Source: Nigrospora sphaerica (Eukaryota; Ascomycota; Sordariomycetes; Amphisphaeriales; Apiosporaceae). From it: DNA of 64,000 nucleotides. The stretch lies in NCBI GenBank assembly GCA_018287875.1, contig JAGVVL010000002.1, forward strand, positions 6,014,001 to 6,078,000, given 5' to 3'. Numbering within the stretch: the first letter of the stretch is position 1; each line of letters begins with the position of its first letter. The translations under genes were made by a program, and so were the position numbers. Below, one piece after another: positions 11,504 to 21,835 of the stretch. The notes under the pieces are model-generated. The model was not told the DNA's origin. It was given only the letters and a program-made list of their open reading frames with translations, and did not search any database.

Positions 11504-14370
11504 ATGTCTTGGTTAACTGCCTGGCTGGCACTTGGTATCAACTGGGCCGCCGTAGTGAATGCCCGTACACTATGGAAAGACGGCCAGAGGAATACTACCA
11601 TGTGCGCATGGAATTCACCACGAGGTATGGTATTGAGGGAGACCGTGGTCTTGGAGCCCCCGGCCGACTGGACACGCGCGGCTTACAGATGCTACAGTCG
11701 CCGCGATACGCGATACGGTGTACATAGATGGAGGGTATCTGCTCTGGTCGGCTGGCATGCAGAACGGGGAATACGGTGACCCGGTACACGATCGTAAGTA
11801 AAGTCACTTCTTAATCAGAGCTACCGTGACCGCTGATTGAAGCCATGTAGCCAACGAGTTGGTATATACCTTAAACTTCAGCCAGGCGTTCAACACGACT
11901 GCGAACTTCAGCGAGATCATGCGCACCGACTTGACCGAGAAGTCGTCAGGCCTGAGACCTAATTATTTCGACGGAGCTATGCTTGCCAACGATTATGAAT
12001 ACTTCCTCTACGGTGGCCTACTCCAGGTCGCCAACTCAGCTCTGCCCGGCGGCAACGAAATACTTGGCTACCAACTCGAGCAATACGGGCCCGAAAAGCC
12101 TCTTTTCCAACCAGACTATGTCAGAGTCGAGTTGCCCGAGAATATGACACGGTACATAACCTACGGCGGTGCCGCCAACAGCCCCTCGGAGAACAAAGCA
12201 TGGTATTTTGGCGGTGCGGGTTCGCCTTCAAGAGGACCCATCTACTACCCAATCGACCTGGCCACGGATCCTACGAACGCGTCCGACACCCTGATCACAC
12301 TGGACATGGCTACCCAGGGGTCGGAGAAGTGGTTCAACGAAACATTGCCGCCCAATATCAAGGGCCGTGACAACCCAGAGCTTGTCTGGGTACCTGTGGG
12401 AGAACAAGGAATTCTGGTTGCCCTAGGTGGCGTACTGTTTCCTACTTACGACAACTACGAGACGGGATCTTTGAACGAAGACCAAAGTGTGAGTTCTGCT
12501 TCAGCACCGCCCGCCCCTGGGTTACATAAATCCATGACTAACCCGAACCAGAGAGCCGAGAGCCCTTCCTTCATGTCGACAATCGACATTTATGATGTTG
12601 CCAGCAAGACCTGGTACCAGCAAAAGACGGTCGATGGACCGGGGCAGCTGGCCCGGGGCTGTGCCGTTGTGGCCGTCGCCCAGGATCGCTCGAGCTACAA
12701 CATCTACTACTATGGCGGCTTCGACGGCCTCGACGAGACCAAGGCGTTCAACGACGATGTGTGGGTACTGTCCCTTCCATCCTTCATATGGATGAAGGTG
12801 GCGGCAGGGACGGAGGGCCACGCGCGCGCCGGCCACAAGTGTGTGATGCCGTACCCCGACCAGATGATGGTGATCGGGGGCCAGGCAGCGGGCACATTCA
12901 ACGGGCCCGGGTGCGTCCAAGGCAACGAGATCGTGCAAATCTTCAACCTGACCAACGGCGAGTGGCTGGATTCGTATGACCCGGCCAAATACGGCAACTA
13001 CGGGGTCCCCGAGATGATTCACCGCATGATCGGGGGCGACTACGCGGGCGGTGCCACCATGACGACGCCCACGCCGACGGGCTGGGACAACAAGACGTTG
13101 GCGTCGGTCTTCCAGACGCTGTACCCGACGTCCAAGATCGTGACTCACTACCCCTACGCGCCGGCGGCTTCCAACGGGACGCGGCCCACCGTCCACGACG
13201 AGGACGAGGGCGGGGGCGGGCTGGCCTCGTGGGTTGCTCCGGTTCTGGGCGTGGTCCTGGGCCTTGTCTTCATCACGGCCCTAGTGGTGGGGATTCTTCT
13301 GTATCGCCGGCGTAAGCTCCTTCGCCGGAACGGTAACCCGACCATGAGCGAGGGGGGCACCGACGAGAACGGGCACCGCATTCTCTCGTGGATCCGCGGC
13401 CAGGACACCGCCAAGGCCCCCACGGTCACCACCGAGGACACCCCCCACTTGGACGACACGGAAAGCCGAGCCGGCGGACCCCAGATGGCGTATCTGCACT
13501 CGCAGGGGCCGCGTTCGCCCTTGCACGCCCGGCCGCAACAGCCGGCCGCGGCGGCGGTGCCTCACGAGATGCCCGACACGCCCCTCTTCGAGATGATGGG
13601 TAAGTAACACCCCGAAACGTATGCTCTGTTCGTGCGACCGTATTGACCGTTGTCCAGACACGTCCCCGCGGGTCGAGCTGAGCGACACGGGTTTGACACC
13701 CGTCGATGTCATCAACAAGCACTCTCACTTTGGGCGTTCCCCGCCGTCGGCCACTGCACCCACTAACCCGTCGTCGCTGTCTCATTCGCATTACGCCGTG
13801 TCACAAGACTACGCCAGTATCTCCTCAAGCTCAGCACAACGGCTCGGGAATGGACCGGCCAGCGAGGGCCGTTCCGACTCGCCGCCTTTGGGCGAAGCTT
13901 CCGGCACCGCCGCCGCGGCCGACGCGGCCTCGATGACCGCGACTGGTGCCCAGCCCCCCGCGCGCCTCGTGAGCGGCGTCTCGAACCTTTCGGAGCGCGA
14001 GTTGTCCCACCTACGGCAGATATCTGATGCCAGCGTGAGCTCGGCGGCGGCGACCTTCTCGGGCGAGGGCGCCCCCCGCTCAGGAGCAGCCTCCCCGCCC
14101 CTTTTGAGTCCCATGCAGGCGCCGCTGCACGACGGCGGCAAGCTGAGCCCACCGCTGCCCGTAAGCCCCCCTACCGGGGAAGAGCGCGAGGCCGCAGACT
14201 ACTTGAGTGTGCACGGGCCGAGTTCGACGTCGCAGGTGAACGCGCCGAACACAGCCACCGCGACCAACACCACGAGTCCATTGAGGCGGAGCGTGTTCTA
14301 CGAGAGCGCCGATGACTTGGGCGAGTCATACAAACAGCAGCAACAGAACCAGCCGCCGCCGCATCGGTGA
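11504..14370 (+). CDS. Secreted/type I membrane kelch-repeat protein
   Basis: Predicted 874-aa surface protein with an extracellular kelch (galactose-oxidase-like) beta-propeller, one membrane helix and a long cytoplasmic tail. Exons: 11504..11624, 11689..11793, 11851..12488, 12552..13599, 13658..14370; phases agree at every join. The signal peptide is MSWLTAWLALGINWAAVVNA. Kelch-like blades show YIDGGYLLW (about 50), YYYGGFDG (about 340) and MMVIGGQ (about 393), with many N-glycosylation sites (NTT, NFT-like). The membrane helix lies at about 512-536 (VLGVVLGLVFITALVVGILLY) followed by RRRKLLRR as stop-transfer. The roughly 335-residue tail is Ser/Pro/Ala-rich with a QQQQ stretch near the end. 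Similar fungal proteins are annotated as kelch or cell-wall-anchored proteins; the ligand is unknown. The 63-nt intron 12489-12551 has no in-frame stop, so retention would add 21 residues. Confidence 0.88.
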
Positions 14371-14899
14371 TGAGAGCCACTAGCAAGGCCTTGACCGTCG
14401 GCACTGGAGAAAAGGAGAGGAGGAAGAGCGAGTTGATACCACGTGTGCTTCTTTGGACTTTCCCTTGCGTCTTGGAGAGGCCACCTCCGGCGCCACACGA
14501 TAACGTTAGTGAGCCGAGGACAGGGCCAGGACTGCGAGCAGCCAACTTTACCCCCCGAGTATATAATAGTGAGGAGTGGAATGTAGGCTGAAAGTGATAG
14601 GGTGGCCGTCTGCCTACAATCGTTTCTGGGTGTCAATGAGGATTCCCATAGTTTTTAGACAAGCCTTTCAGTGTACACGTGAGTCTTGTTTGTCCAAGAC
14701 CCGTGCAGCACGTCAAGAAAAACCCAGATGCCCCATGATGTCTACTATCTGGGACGGCGCAGTGGCGGATGGGATTGATGACGCTCGGTTGTTGACGGAA
14801 ACCAACGTGTCGCTTCTATATTCATTGGGCTCTGAGAGGGGGTATCGTAATTAAGAGGTACGCGTGGCGTAAATGGAAAGGACCAACCGTGTCGCCGGA
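14371..14899. other. Convergent 3' spacer, kelch gene / eaf7
   Basis: Holds the two 3' untranslated regions. A GTATATAATA stretch occurs near 14560 but sits between two gene ends, so a promoter role is unlikely. Nothing else seen. Confidence 0.6.
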
Positions 14900-15877
14900 T
14901 CAGTGCCGGCCTCGACCTCGCCTAGTGGCTCTGGAGCGCGCTGCTTTTGACTTCGCTGCCGACATGGCCCTACTCCTACCCCTGCCGCGCGTCGACTTGG
15001 CTGTCGAGGAAGCGGGAGTGGTGGCATCATCGGGCTCACTGCTTGCTTCTTCCTCTTCTTCCTCTTCCTCGTCGTCGTCATCTTCATCTTCCTCCGCATC
15101 GTCCTGCTCCTCTTCGCTCCCTTCGTTGTCTTCAGGCTCGCTGCTCTCGACTTTGGCCTTGGCGGCGGCTCGTTTCCGGCTGCGAGTTCCGCGGGCGCTC
15201 TTGGCAACAGGGCTACTGGCCATGGGCGTATCCTCCTCGGTGTCCTCGACCGTGCTGGATCGCGTCTTGGAGCCGCCGCCTCGCTTGCGCTTCCGGTTGG
15301 ATGCCTCGGCTGATTGCCATATGGGATCATCGACGTCGAATTGGGGCGGAGAGCTGGGAGGGTCGGTAGGGGGAGCTAGGCGGCGGTTCCATTTCATCTC
15401 TTTGAAGCCGTAGTAGTCCTTATTCGGGAGATCGAACTCCTTGTACCGTTTCCACGGTTTGGAGGGATCCTCCTCGCCGAAGGCAAAGCCATTCTCCCGC
15501 TCGTTGATCTGGTCGAGGCTGTAAAAGGTGCGGATTTTTGCCCAGATGCCGGGGATGCGCGTGTGCGGGTGGCTCTCGGCCTTATTGCCATGGTTGCGGA
15601 GATGTTCGGCAATAGCGATCATGCGGAAGTGCTTGTGCATACCGCAGGGCTTCCATCTCATGATGGCCTTGAAGAGCGATGACTCCTGATCGGCAGTCCA
15701 CACGTTATTGAGGACCTCCTGGGGATCTGGCTGGTTGATCTGGGCAGCCACAGGCGTGTCGGCGGCCTGCGGCGTGTCGACGTCCATTGCGTCGTCATCG
15801 CGCGCGGGTGTCGGGGTCTTGGGCGTCTGGGCAGTTGCACTGGCCAAGCTGGTCCGGTTCTTACGTTTTGGAGGCAT
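14900..15877 (-). CDS. eaf7: NuA4 histone acetyltransferase subunit Eaf7
   Basis: Eaf7 (MRGBP family) is a non-catalytic subunit of the NuA4 histone H4/H2A acetyltransferase and acts in the nucleus. Single exon, 325 aa, starting at MPPKRKNRTSLAS; the open frame continues 39 codons upstream, but this ATG gives the basic N-terminus usual for the family. The conserved core (about 70-200) shows VWTADQESSLFKAIMRWKP, then MHKHFRMIAIAEHLRNHG and IPGIWAKIRTFYSLDQINE, which is the Eaf7 fold. The C-terminal half is low-complexity: basic patches (NRKRKRGG), then an Asp/Glu tract of about 15 residues coded near 15050-15110, and an RGRGR ending. It is divergent with the gamma-tubulin complex gene (538-bp shared upstream region). 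Confidence 0.9.
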   Translation of the reverse strand: MPPKRKNRTSLASATAQTPKTPTPARDDDAMDVDTPQAADTPVAAQINQPDPQEVLNNVWTADQESSLFKAIMRWKPCGMHKHFRMIAIAEHLRNHGNKAESHPHTRIPGIWAKIRTFYSLDQINERENGFAFGEEDPSKPWKRYKEFDLPNKDYYGFKEMKWNRRLAPPTDPPSSPPQFDVDDPIWQSAEASNRKRKRGGGSKTRSSTVEDTEEDTPMASSPVAKSARGTRSRKRAAAKAKVESSEPEDNEGSEEEQDDAEEDEDDDDEEEEEEEEASSEPDDATTPASSTAKSTRGRGRSRAMSAAKSKAARSRATRRGRGRH

Positions 15878-16415
15878 CGTGACGGGTGCGTTCGCTGGGC
15901 TGGCCCCAAGGATGTAACTGGACTCGATTGAACTTGTTCCTGGATTGATCAATACTGGGCGAGGAATGTCTGGTCGCACAACCTCAATGCGCACAGGAGC
16001 TCTCCCTCGCCAGAAGAATGGCAGTGATGCTTCTGGAGGTGCAAGATGGCACGTTTGCTTCGGTGGGCAGTTGGAAGTCCGGTGAGGAGAGACGCACTGT
16101 TGCTGGCTTCATAGCGGAAAGGTATGAATGAAGACTGGAGGTGATGTAGGTCCCTGTCGATCTGCGCCTAGGAGCTTTGTGATTACGCGGGGCAGGCACA
16201 GAGACGCGCCGTTTGGCTCGTGCTTTGCCCGACTTGCCGTACCTTCGCGGGCTGTTGGAGGGGGCCATCGCGTTCCTTCCTCTCTGTTCCAGCCCATGGC
16301 CGTTACTTTGGGCTCATGGGAATTCTCGACTGCCGCTATGCATCAATAGACCACCCTTCTCCTTCCAGACAAATGTGCAAACCAGGCCGTCAAGCACGAT
16401 CCGTGGCTCGCAGAC
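15878..16415. promoter_or_regulatory. Shared divergent upstream region, eaf7 / gamma-tubulin complex gene
   Basis: 538 bp between two divergent ATGs, so both promoters must lie here or overlap the leaders. No clear TATA element was seen. Confidence 0.55.
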
Positions 16416-19265
16416 ATGGCCGGAAAAGATGCAGCCGACGTCTTTGCCATTCCAGAGTTCTGGAGAACATCCCAATGGCCCGATCAGTCGTACAACCAGA
16501 ACAGTGAATTCTTTGACCAAAATGCCGAACCCGAGCGCCCGCCGGGCTGGACTCCTGAGGGATCGCCGACTGGCGACGCTCCGTCCGACGGCTTCTTCAA
16601 GATCCCTGCCGAGCTTGAGCCGTTCATCGCTAGCCGGCCAGAGGAGCAGACTCAACATAAGATCCCCCCCAATGCTCCGGATGACAGCGACGCGGATGCA
16701 GCAGGCCTGTTCAGCGATGCCTGGCTAACGACAGAAGAGCTGCCACCGCACCATGCCGAGTTCATGTCCTGGGATGGCTTCAATAACCCCGCGGTGCCAC
16801 CTATGGCACCTCTGTTTCTCTCCGAAGCTGGTCCCGCTGCCTATGACGCCGCACTGCATACTACTGAGGACCCCTTGCAAGCCCAAAGTACCGAGTACGA
16901 TGTCGTCGAGACGAACCCCTATGTGGCTTCGCTGCTTTCACTGGCTCTGGGTCGGGCTTCCATGTTCTTTACATGGGACGAAACTAAGTCCTCATTCGCC
17001 CCGGGACTCGGCCAAATGAGGATTTCTGGGTACTCAGCCCCGATCTTACGGGGAATGCAAGACCGCTGTCTTCAATGCGGCAATACTACTCGCTTTCTTT
17101 CCATCTTCGTTCAGGTCACGTACAAGACCCTCCCTTCCCCAGGCCGGGTTGCGCTAGCGAAAGCAATCGACAGCCTGCTCGTTGCCGCCCAGGCTAAGTT
17201 GGGGGCCGCTGCTAGACAGATCGGATCGCTGTTACAACTTCAGCGACTTGTACAGCCTGTCTACTCCTTGTTGGTCTACTTCCGGGCCCTGGTCTCTCGG
17301 CTGAACCGAACGCGGACGGACGAGCACCTTCTGTCAAAGTTGTTCGACGAGGCACAGGCGCTGGAACACGGCGATGGACTCCTGCGTGACATCATGCGCG
17401 AGATTCTGAACCGCGTCACAGAACCGTGGGCGGACTTTGCTCAGAAATGGATCGGTACCAAGTCCGAGGGTGGCAACCCTATGTCGAAGGACGGCCCCAG
17501 CAAAAGCTTTGTCAAGGTTGAACACGTGGCCTTCACGGACGATTCTGGACAAGAGATCGAAGAACCCGACTATATTCTCGACGAGGCCCGGATGCCGAAG
17601 TTTATCCCCCGGGATGTCGGCCGCGTGATGTTCGAGACGGGGAGGACGCTCAGATTGTTGCGTGACCAGCATCCAGACCATCAGATCTGCCAAATGGAAC
17701 TTTTGGACTCATTAGAAGCGCCCGACCTCGAGTGGCACTTCGAATGGACATCTATAAGAGAGATACAATCTGCCGTACAGGCGTACGAGAAGTCTTTGTC
17801 GGACGCACTCGGCACCGGCAGCCCGAGCCATGCCACCACCAAGCAAAGCATAAACAGAGGAGGATACGAGTTCGGGTTCTTTGGCCAACCTGAGGGTGAG
17901 CTGGCGGAACGACTGATTGCGTCTATCAAAGAGATGAGCCAGCCCTTGCCGCAAACAAGCGAAACGGACAGGCTTTCGCGACTGATCCGTGACCACTTAC
18001 TCGAAAACAGCGCGAGGATGGAGACGTCGAGTATCACGCTATCACCACATTGGTCTTTAGTCCCCCTGTTATCCTTTGGCCCGCTTGTTGAGGCGCAGGC
18101 GAGGGTGATCAATAGGGAGTATATGAAGCTCGTTTTCGGTGTTCACAAGCTACGGGACCATCTCGCTCTGCAAAAAGAATTCCACCTTCTTGGCAATGGT
18201 GTGTTCTGTAGCCGAATATCGCATGCGCTCTTTGATGCCGAGCTAGAGACAGCAGAGCGGCAGGCCGGCGTTGCCCGGAAAGGGGGTGTTATGGGCCTAC
18301 GACTAGGTGGAAGAGACACCTGGCCGCCGGCGAGCTCGGAGCTTCGACTCGCACTCATGGGCGTCCTCTCCGAATGTTATACCCCGCACAGCAAGGGGCG
18401 ATCGTCTAGCAGGGAGGGCCAGGCCATGCCCGGTGACCTGAGCTTTGCTGTCCGCGACTTGTCGGAGGAGCAGATCGTGAAGTGCATGAACCCAGACTCG
18501 CTCGAGGCGCTGGACTTTCTACGACTATCGTACAAGCCACCAGCGCCCTTGACGCCGATTTTCACGCCCGTCATTCTTGTCAAGTACGACCGGATTTTCC
18601 AGATGCTGCTACGGCTACTACGGGTGCTGTTTGTGGCCCGTGAGGCCTTTCGTGACACGAATTCCAGGACGTCTTTTTGGCACGACGCAGACAACGCATC
18701 GTTGCGTTTCCGGGCCGAGGCGCAGCACTTCATCAATTGTGTGGTTGCACACTTCTTCGACACGGGAATTGGGCTTCAATGGCGGCAATTTGAGGATTGG
18801 CTGGACAAGGTGCAGCTCAACGTCGACGACAACGGCTACCGGCCAGATGCACCGCGCGTTCTCAGCCCGGAGGAGCTACGCGAGCACCACGAGCAAGTCC
18901 TCGACCGAATCATGCATGCACTCTTGTTGAGGAAACGCCAAAAGCCCGTTCTTGGACTCCTTGAAGACATATTCGCACTGGTGCTGACCTTTGCCAAGCA
19001 CGCCCGACAGAGGGCGGCAGGAAAAGCGAGTGCCAGTGGTGCGAAAACGTCATATGATCTCTACCAGTCCTTCAAGAAGAAGATGGGCGTGTTTCTTACT
19101 GTGTGCCATGGGTTGAGTGAGAAAGGGGGGCCGCCGGGTTCCAAGCAGGCGCGGGACGATTTCTTGGGGGACGATGCGAAAGGGGGCGCCTTGAAGGATG
19201 AGAATACCTTGGAGCAGCTTTTGTTGCAATTGGAGATGTCTGGGTATTATGGCGGGATGCGGTGA
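16416..19265 (+). CDS. Gamma-tubulin complex component, Spc97/Spc98 family (probable GCP6/Alp16-like)
   Basis: Members of this family assemble gamma-tubulin ring complexes that nucleate microtubules at the spindle pole body. Single exon of 949 aa. The N-terminal 140 residues are variable and acidic. The family signature begins near residue 130 (PLFLSEAGPAAYDAAL), followed by the GRIP1 region with NPYVASLLSLALGRAS. The C-terminal gamma-tubulin-binding (GRIP2) region includes DLEWHFEW, then a long helical part with LRVLFVAREAFRD and FINCVVAHFFDTGIGLQWRQFEDWLDKVQ. The ending LEQLLLQLEMSGYY is typical of these proteins. Length and divergence from core GCP2/GCP3 suggest GCP6 (or GCP5), but the subfamily is an inference. 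It lies 354 bp upstream of ask1 on the same strand, another spindle gene. Confidence 0.85.
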   Translation: MAGKDAADVFAIPEFWRTSQWPDQSYNQNSEFFDQNAEPERPPGWTPEGSPTGDAPSDGFFKIPAELEPFIASRPEEQTQHKIPPNAPDDSDADAAGLFSDAWLTTEELPPHHAEFMSWDGFNNPAVPPMAPLFLSEAGPAAYDAALHTTEDPLQAQSTEYDVVETNPYVASLLSLALGRASMFFTWDETKSSFAPGLGQMRISGYSAPILRGMQDRCLQCGNTTRFLSIFVQVTYKTLPSPGRVALAKAIDSLLVAAQAKLGAAARQIGSLLQLQRLVQPVYSLLVYFRALVSRLNRTRTDEHLLSKLFDEAQALEHGDGLLRDIMREILNRVTEPWADFAQKWIGTKSEGGNPMSKDGPSKSFVKVEHVAFTDDSGQEIEEPDYILDEARMPKFIPRDVGRVMFETGRTLRLLRDQHPDHQICQMELLDSLEAPDLEWHFEWTSIREIQSAVQAYEKSLSDALGTGSPSHATTKQSINRGGYEFGFFGQPEGELAERLIASIKEMSQPLPQTSETDRLSRLIRDHLLENSARMETSSITLSPHWSLVPLLSFGPLVEAQARVINREYMKLVFGVHKLRDHLALQKEFHLLGNGVFCSRISHALFDAELETAERQAGVARKGGVMGLRLGGRDTWPPASSELRLALMGVLSECYTPHSKGRSSSREGQAMPGDLSFAVRDLSEEQIVKCMNPDSLEALDFLRLSYKPPAPLTPIFTPVILVKYDRIFQMLLRLLRVLFVAREAFRDTNSRTSFWHDADNASLRFRAEAQHFINCVVAHFFDTGIGLQWRQFEDWLDKVQLNVDDNGYRPDAPRVLSPEELREHHEQVLDRIMHALLLRKRQKPVLGLLEDIFALVLTFAKHARQRAAGKASASGAKTSYDLYQSFKKKMGVFLTVCHGLSEKGGPPGSKQARDDFLGDDAKGGALKDENTLEQLLLQLEMSGYYGGMR

Positions 19266-19619
19266 CGGGGCCGGCATACGCAGGAACCAAATATTGTTTG
19301 TTATTGATACCCCGCGACTAGTGTACAGGAATGAACCCCGATGAATGTAAACTGTTCTGTTAAATCTTCTCTTAAGCGGTATCACATCCAAATATTAGTG
19401 CTGTTGGCTTGGTGGATGACGCAGGGATGGGTGGAGGGTGCCCGCCACGCATCGCGTGTGTTTTTGTATCTCCAGCCGTTATGCGCGCCGCGCGGAATCG
19501 CAACCACCACCCCCACCACGGCCGAACCTGCGTCCCGCATCCATTCAGTTGATTGCCGGCGCAGAGACGGGTTTCTTCCACTCTACCACCCAACAACACG
19601 GCGACTGCGTGCGCCCAAA
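19266..19619. other. Short spacer, gamma-tubulin complex gene to ask1
   Basis: 354 bp holding the upstream 3' UTR and the ask1 promoter and leader. No distinct element recognised. Confidence 0.6.
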
Positions 19620-21111
19620 ATGTCTCGACCGGCCCCGTCAAGGAACTTAACCTTAACCGAGGAACTCGAGAAGCTCGAGCAGTCCATCACCCTCACGCTG
19701 CAGGAGATTGACCACAACTTTAGCAAAGCCCACCGCATTGTGACCACCAACATCCTGCCCCTTGTCGAGCAGTATGGCGAGCACTCCAAGAACGTGTGGG
19801 AGGCTTCCAAGGTAAGCCGGTGGCCTGGCCGCATGCGGTGCGAATTCCTTCGTAGCCTACCGCTGCTAAAACAAAGTGCCCGAGTAGTTCTGGAAGCAGT
19901 TCTTCGAGGCCTCGGCCAATGTTTCGCTCTCGGGGTACGAGGAGTTAGCCGACAACGAGGATACCGCCGCCGTCAACGAGACGACCAGACTGACGGACAC
20001 CACGACCATGTCGGAAGATCGCGAAGCGGAGGCCACCCACGAGTCGACGGCGGAGGAGCTCTCCTACCACGAACGGTCGCACCGTCGCGACGTCGAGGAC
20101 TCGCTGCTGGACGACGGCTCGTTGGCGGGTAGTACCCCGCGGCTGCCAGCAACGAGGTCGCTCCGGGGAGAGCAGATGCAAATGGCCAACTTCGGGTCGC
20201 CCTACGAGAACCTGCGCCGGGAGCTCAAGGGCGGCGGCGACGATGGCAGCCACACCCCCGGGTCGGACGTCTTCGGCGAGGACATGGATGATGACGAGAC
20301 GGCCCAGCAATTGCAGCAGACGCGATTCCCCGACATGGACATGGGCAACTCGTCCATCATGGAAGCATCCACGCCGACACGCGACGTTCGCACCAATCTG
20401 TTCGGGACGGGCGGGAAGGGCAAGGGCAACAGCAAAGACCCTCTGCTCCACCAATTGCTCAACAAAAACTACCGCATCCAAGCGACACCACACAAGATGA
20501 CTACGCAACTCATTTCGCCCAACAAAGGAAGGGCTCCCGATACGGACAAGTCGCGGAAAGCACTCTGGCAGGAGAGTCCCATGAGCTCGCCCGAGATTGC
20601 GCCCCCGACCCTGCGTACCAACTTGTACAATGCGGCGTCGCCGCTGAAGCAGCAGCGTGGCCGGCTCGGCGCCGGTGCCACGCGACTGGAACCGCCGCGG
20701 ACACCGGGTGTTAGCGTGCAGACGCCCGCCACGGCCCGGAAGACGCGCGACGTGTTCGCGGGACAAGGGACGTCGAAAAGCAAGGGCAAGGGCAAGGCGG
20801 ACCCTGACGAGATCACATGGGAAAGTGACGAAGAGGATGACTCGGGCATGTTTGGCGGCATGAGTCCGCCCAAGACGATCCAATTTGCCCTACCGCCAAG
20901 CAAGCTGCTGCAAACGCCTGGTAAGTTGTTCCCAGCCGTGATTTCTCTTGGCAAGCTGCTGACTCTGGGCTTAGCGAGAGAGGCGAGTAAGCGTATTGTG
21001 GACGACATCCTGTTGACTGCAGGGGCTGCCCCCGAGTACGAAGATGGCCTCGAGGACTTCAGCCCTACCATGGTGAAAATGAGCCACAATATCCTGGACG
21101 ATACGTTTTAG
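19620..21111 (+). CDS. ask1: DASH/Dam1 complex subunit Ask1
   Basis: Ask1 is part of the fungal DASH/Dam1 ring that couples kinetochores to spindle microtubules. Exons: 19620..19811, 19888..20920, 20975..21111; predicted 453 aa. The N-terminal Ask1 domain is diagnostic: LTEELEKLEQSITLTLQEID, then NFSKAHRIVTTNILPLVEQY and, across intron 1, ASK-FWKQFFEASANVSLSGYEE. The rest is disordered, rich in Ser/Thr-Pro sites (ASTPTRD, MSSPEIAP, RTPGVSVQTPATA, MSPPK), consistent with the CDK and other mitotic phosphorylation known for Ask1. A conserved C-terminal segment (ASKRIVDDILLTAG) closes the protein. Intron 2 (20921-20974, 54 nt) has no in-frame stop. The start ATG is the first in frame with the conserved domain. 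Confidence 0.92.
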
Positions 21112-21463
21112 GCCCGCTGTAGGTATGGTTTGCCGGGCTCGCAGTTTGGTTGCCCGAGGTAGTCAGCCAGTCGCACGCTGATTTTGCTGCGCAAAAGGCA
21201 ACCCTCAGGGGCTGGCACCAAGGACGTATAAATAACGAGAACAGTTGAGGTCAAGATACCCATTTGACTCTATAAGCTGTAACAAAACCCAAAGCGCCCG
21301 CCAAACCATGCCGATTTTGAGAAGGCATAAGAGCACGCCTGGAACACCACGCCCTGCCACGGGGAAACGCCGCTGAAAAACACGTCCCGATTCCTCCACC
21401 CCCCCACACAAAGCATCTCCTAGCTGGCCGCCTTTTTACCGCATTTCGTTAAGGGTCTTGTCC
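21112..21463. other. Convergent 3' spacer after ask1
   Basis: 352 bp containing only the two 3' ends. A TATAAATAA stretch near 21228 could act in 3'-end formation. No gene seen. Confidence 0.5.
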
Positions 21464-21835
21464 TCATTGCCTCCAGCCGGACAGCGTCTTTTTGAGCAAG
21501 CCCCGCGTGCTCGCATATGAGCTGGTGCTATAGACGGACTCTTGCTCGGCATCCCTGGGTCTTGTGGGAGCAGCGTTCCGGGACTGCGTCATGACCCGGT
21601 TGCCGGCGACCAGCGAGTCGAGCATGACGAAGTCGCTGATGCGTTCCCGGGCGGCGTCCCGGATCCGCTGCGATCGGATCTCTCTGTCGGTGGCTGCGGA
21701 AGAGCGAGAGGGAGGCACGGTCGAGGCGGGGGAGGATGGCGGGGACCGGCAGGCGGCTTCGGCCCGCTGGCCCTGAATCATGGCGCCGAGGAGGCCGGTG
21801 CTGTGAAGACCGGACACGGCATTGGAAGCGGACAT
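21464..21835 (-). CDS. Small Ser/Arg-rich protein of unknown function
   Basis: Open frame of 123 aa starting MSASNAVSGLHSTGLLGAM and ending LLKKTLSGWRQ. I do not recognise it. The frame continues 62 codons upstream, but that part reads like a leader. The chosen ATG lies about 180 bp downstream of a TATATAA on the same strand (22018-22012), which supports a real transcript. Composition is polar, with a Ser/Pro stretch (SPPSSPASTVPPSRSS), a charged helix-prone middle (REIRSQRIRDAARERISDFVMLDSL) and a Ser/Tyr patch. No signal peptide or membrane helix is evident. A chance open frame is possible; conservation in related fungi would settle it. Confidence 0.45.
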   Translation of the reverse strand: MSASNAVSGLHSTGLLGAMIQGQRAEAACRSPPSSPASTVPPSRSSAATDREIRSQRIRDAARERISDFVMLDSLVAGNRVMTQSRNAAPTRPRDAEQESVYSTSSYASTRGLLKKTLSGWRQ

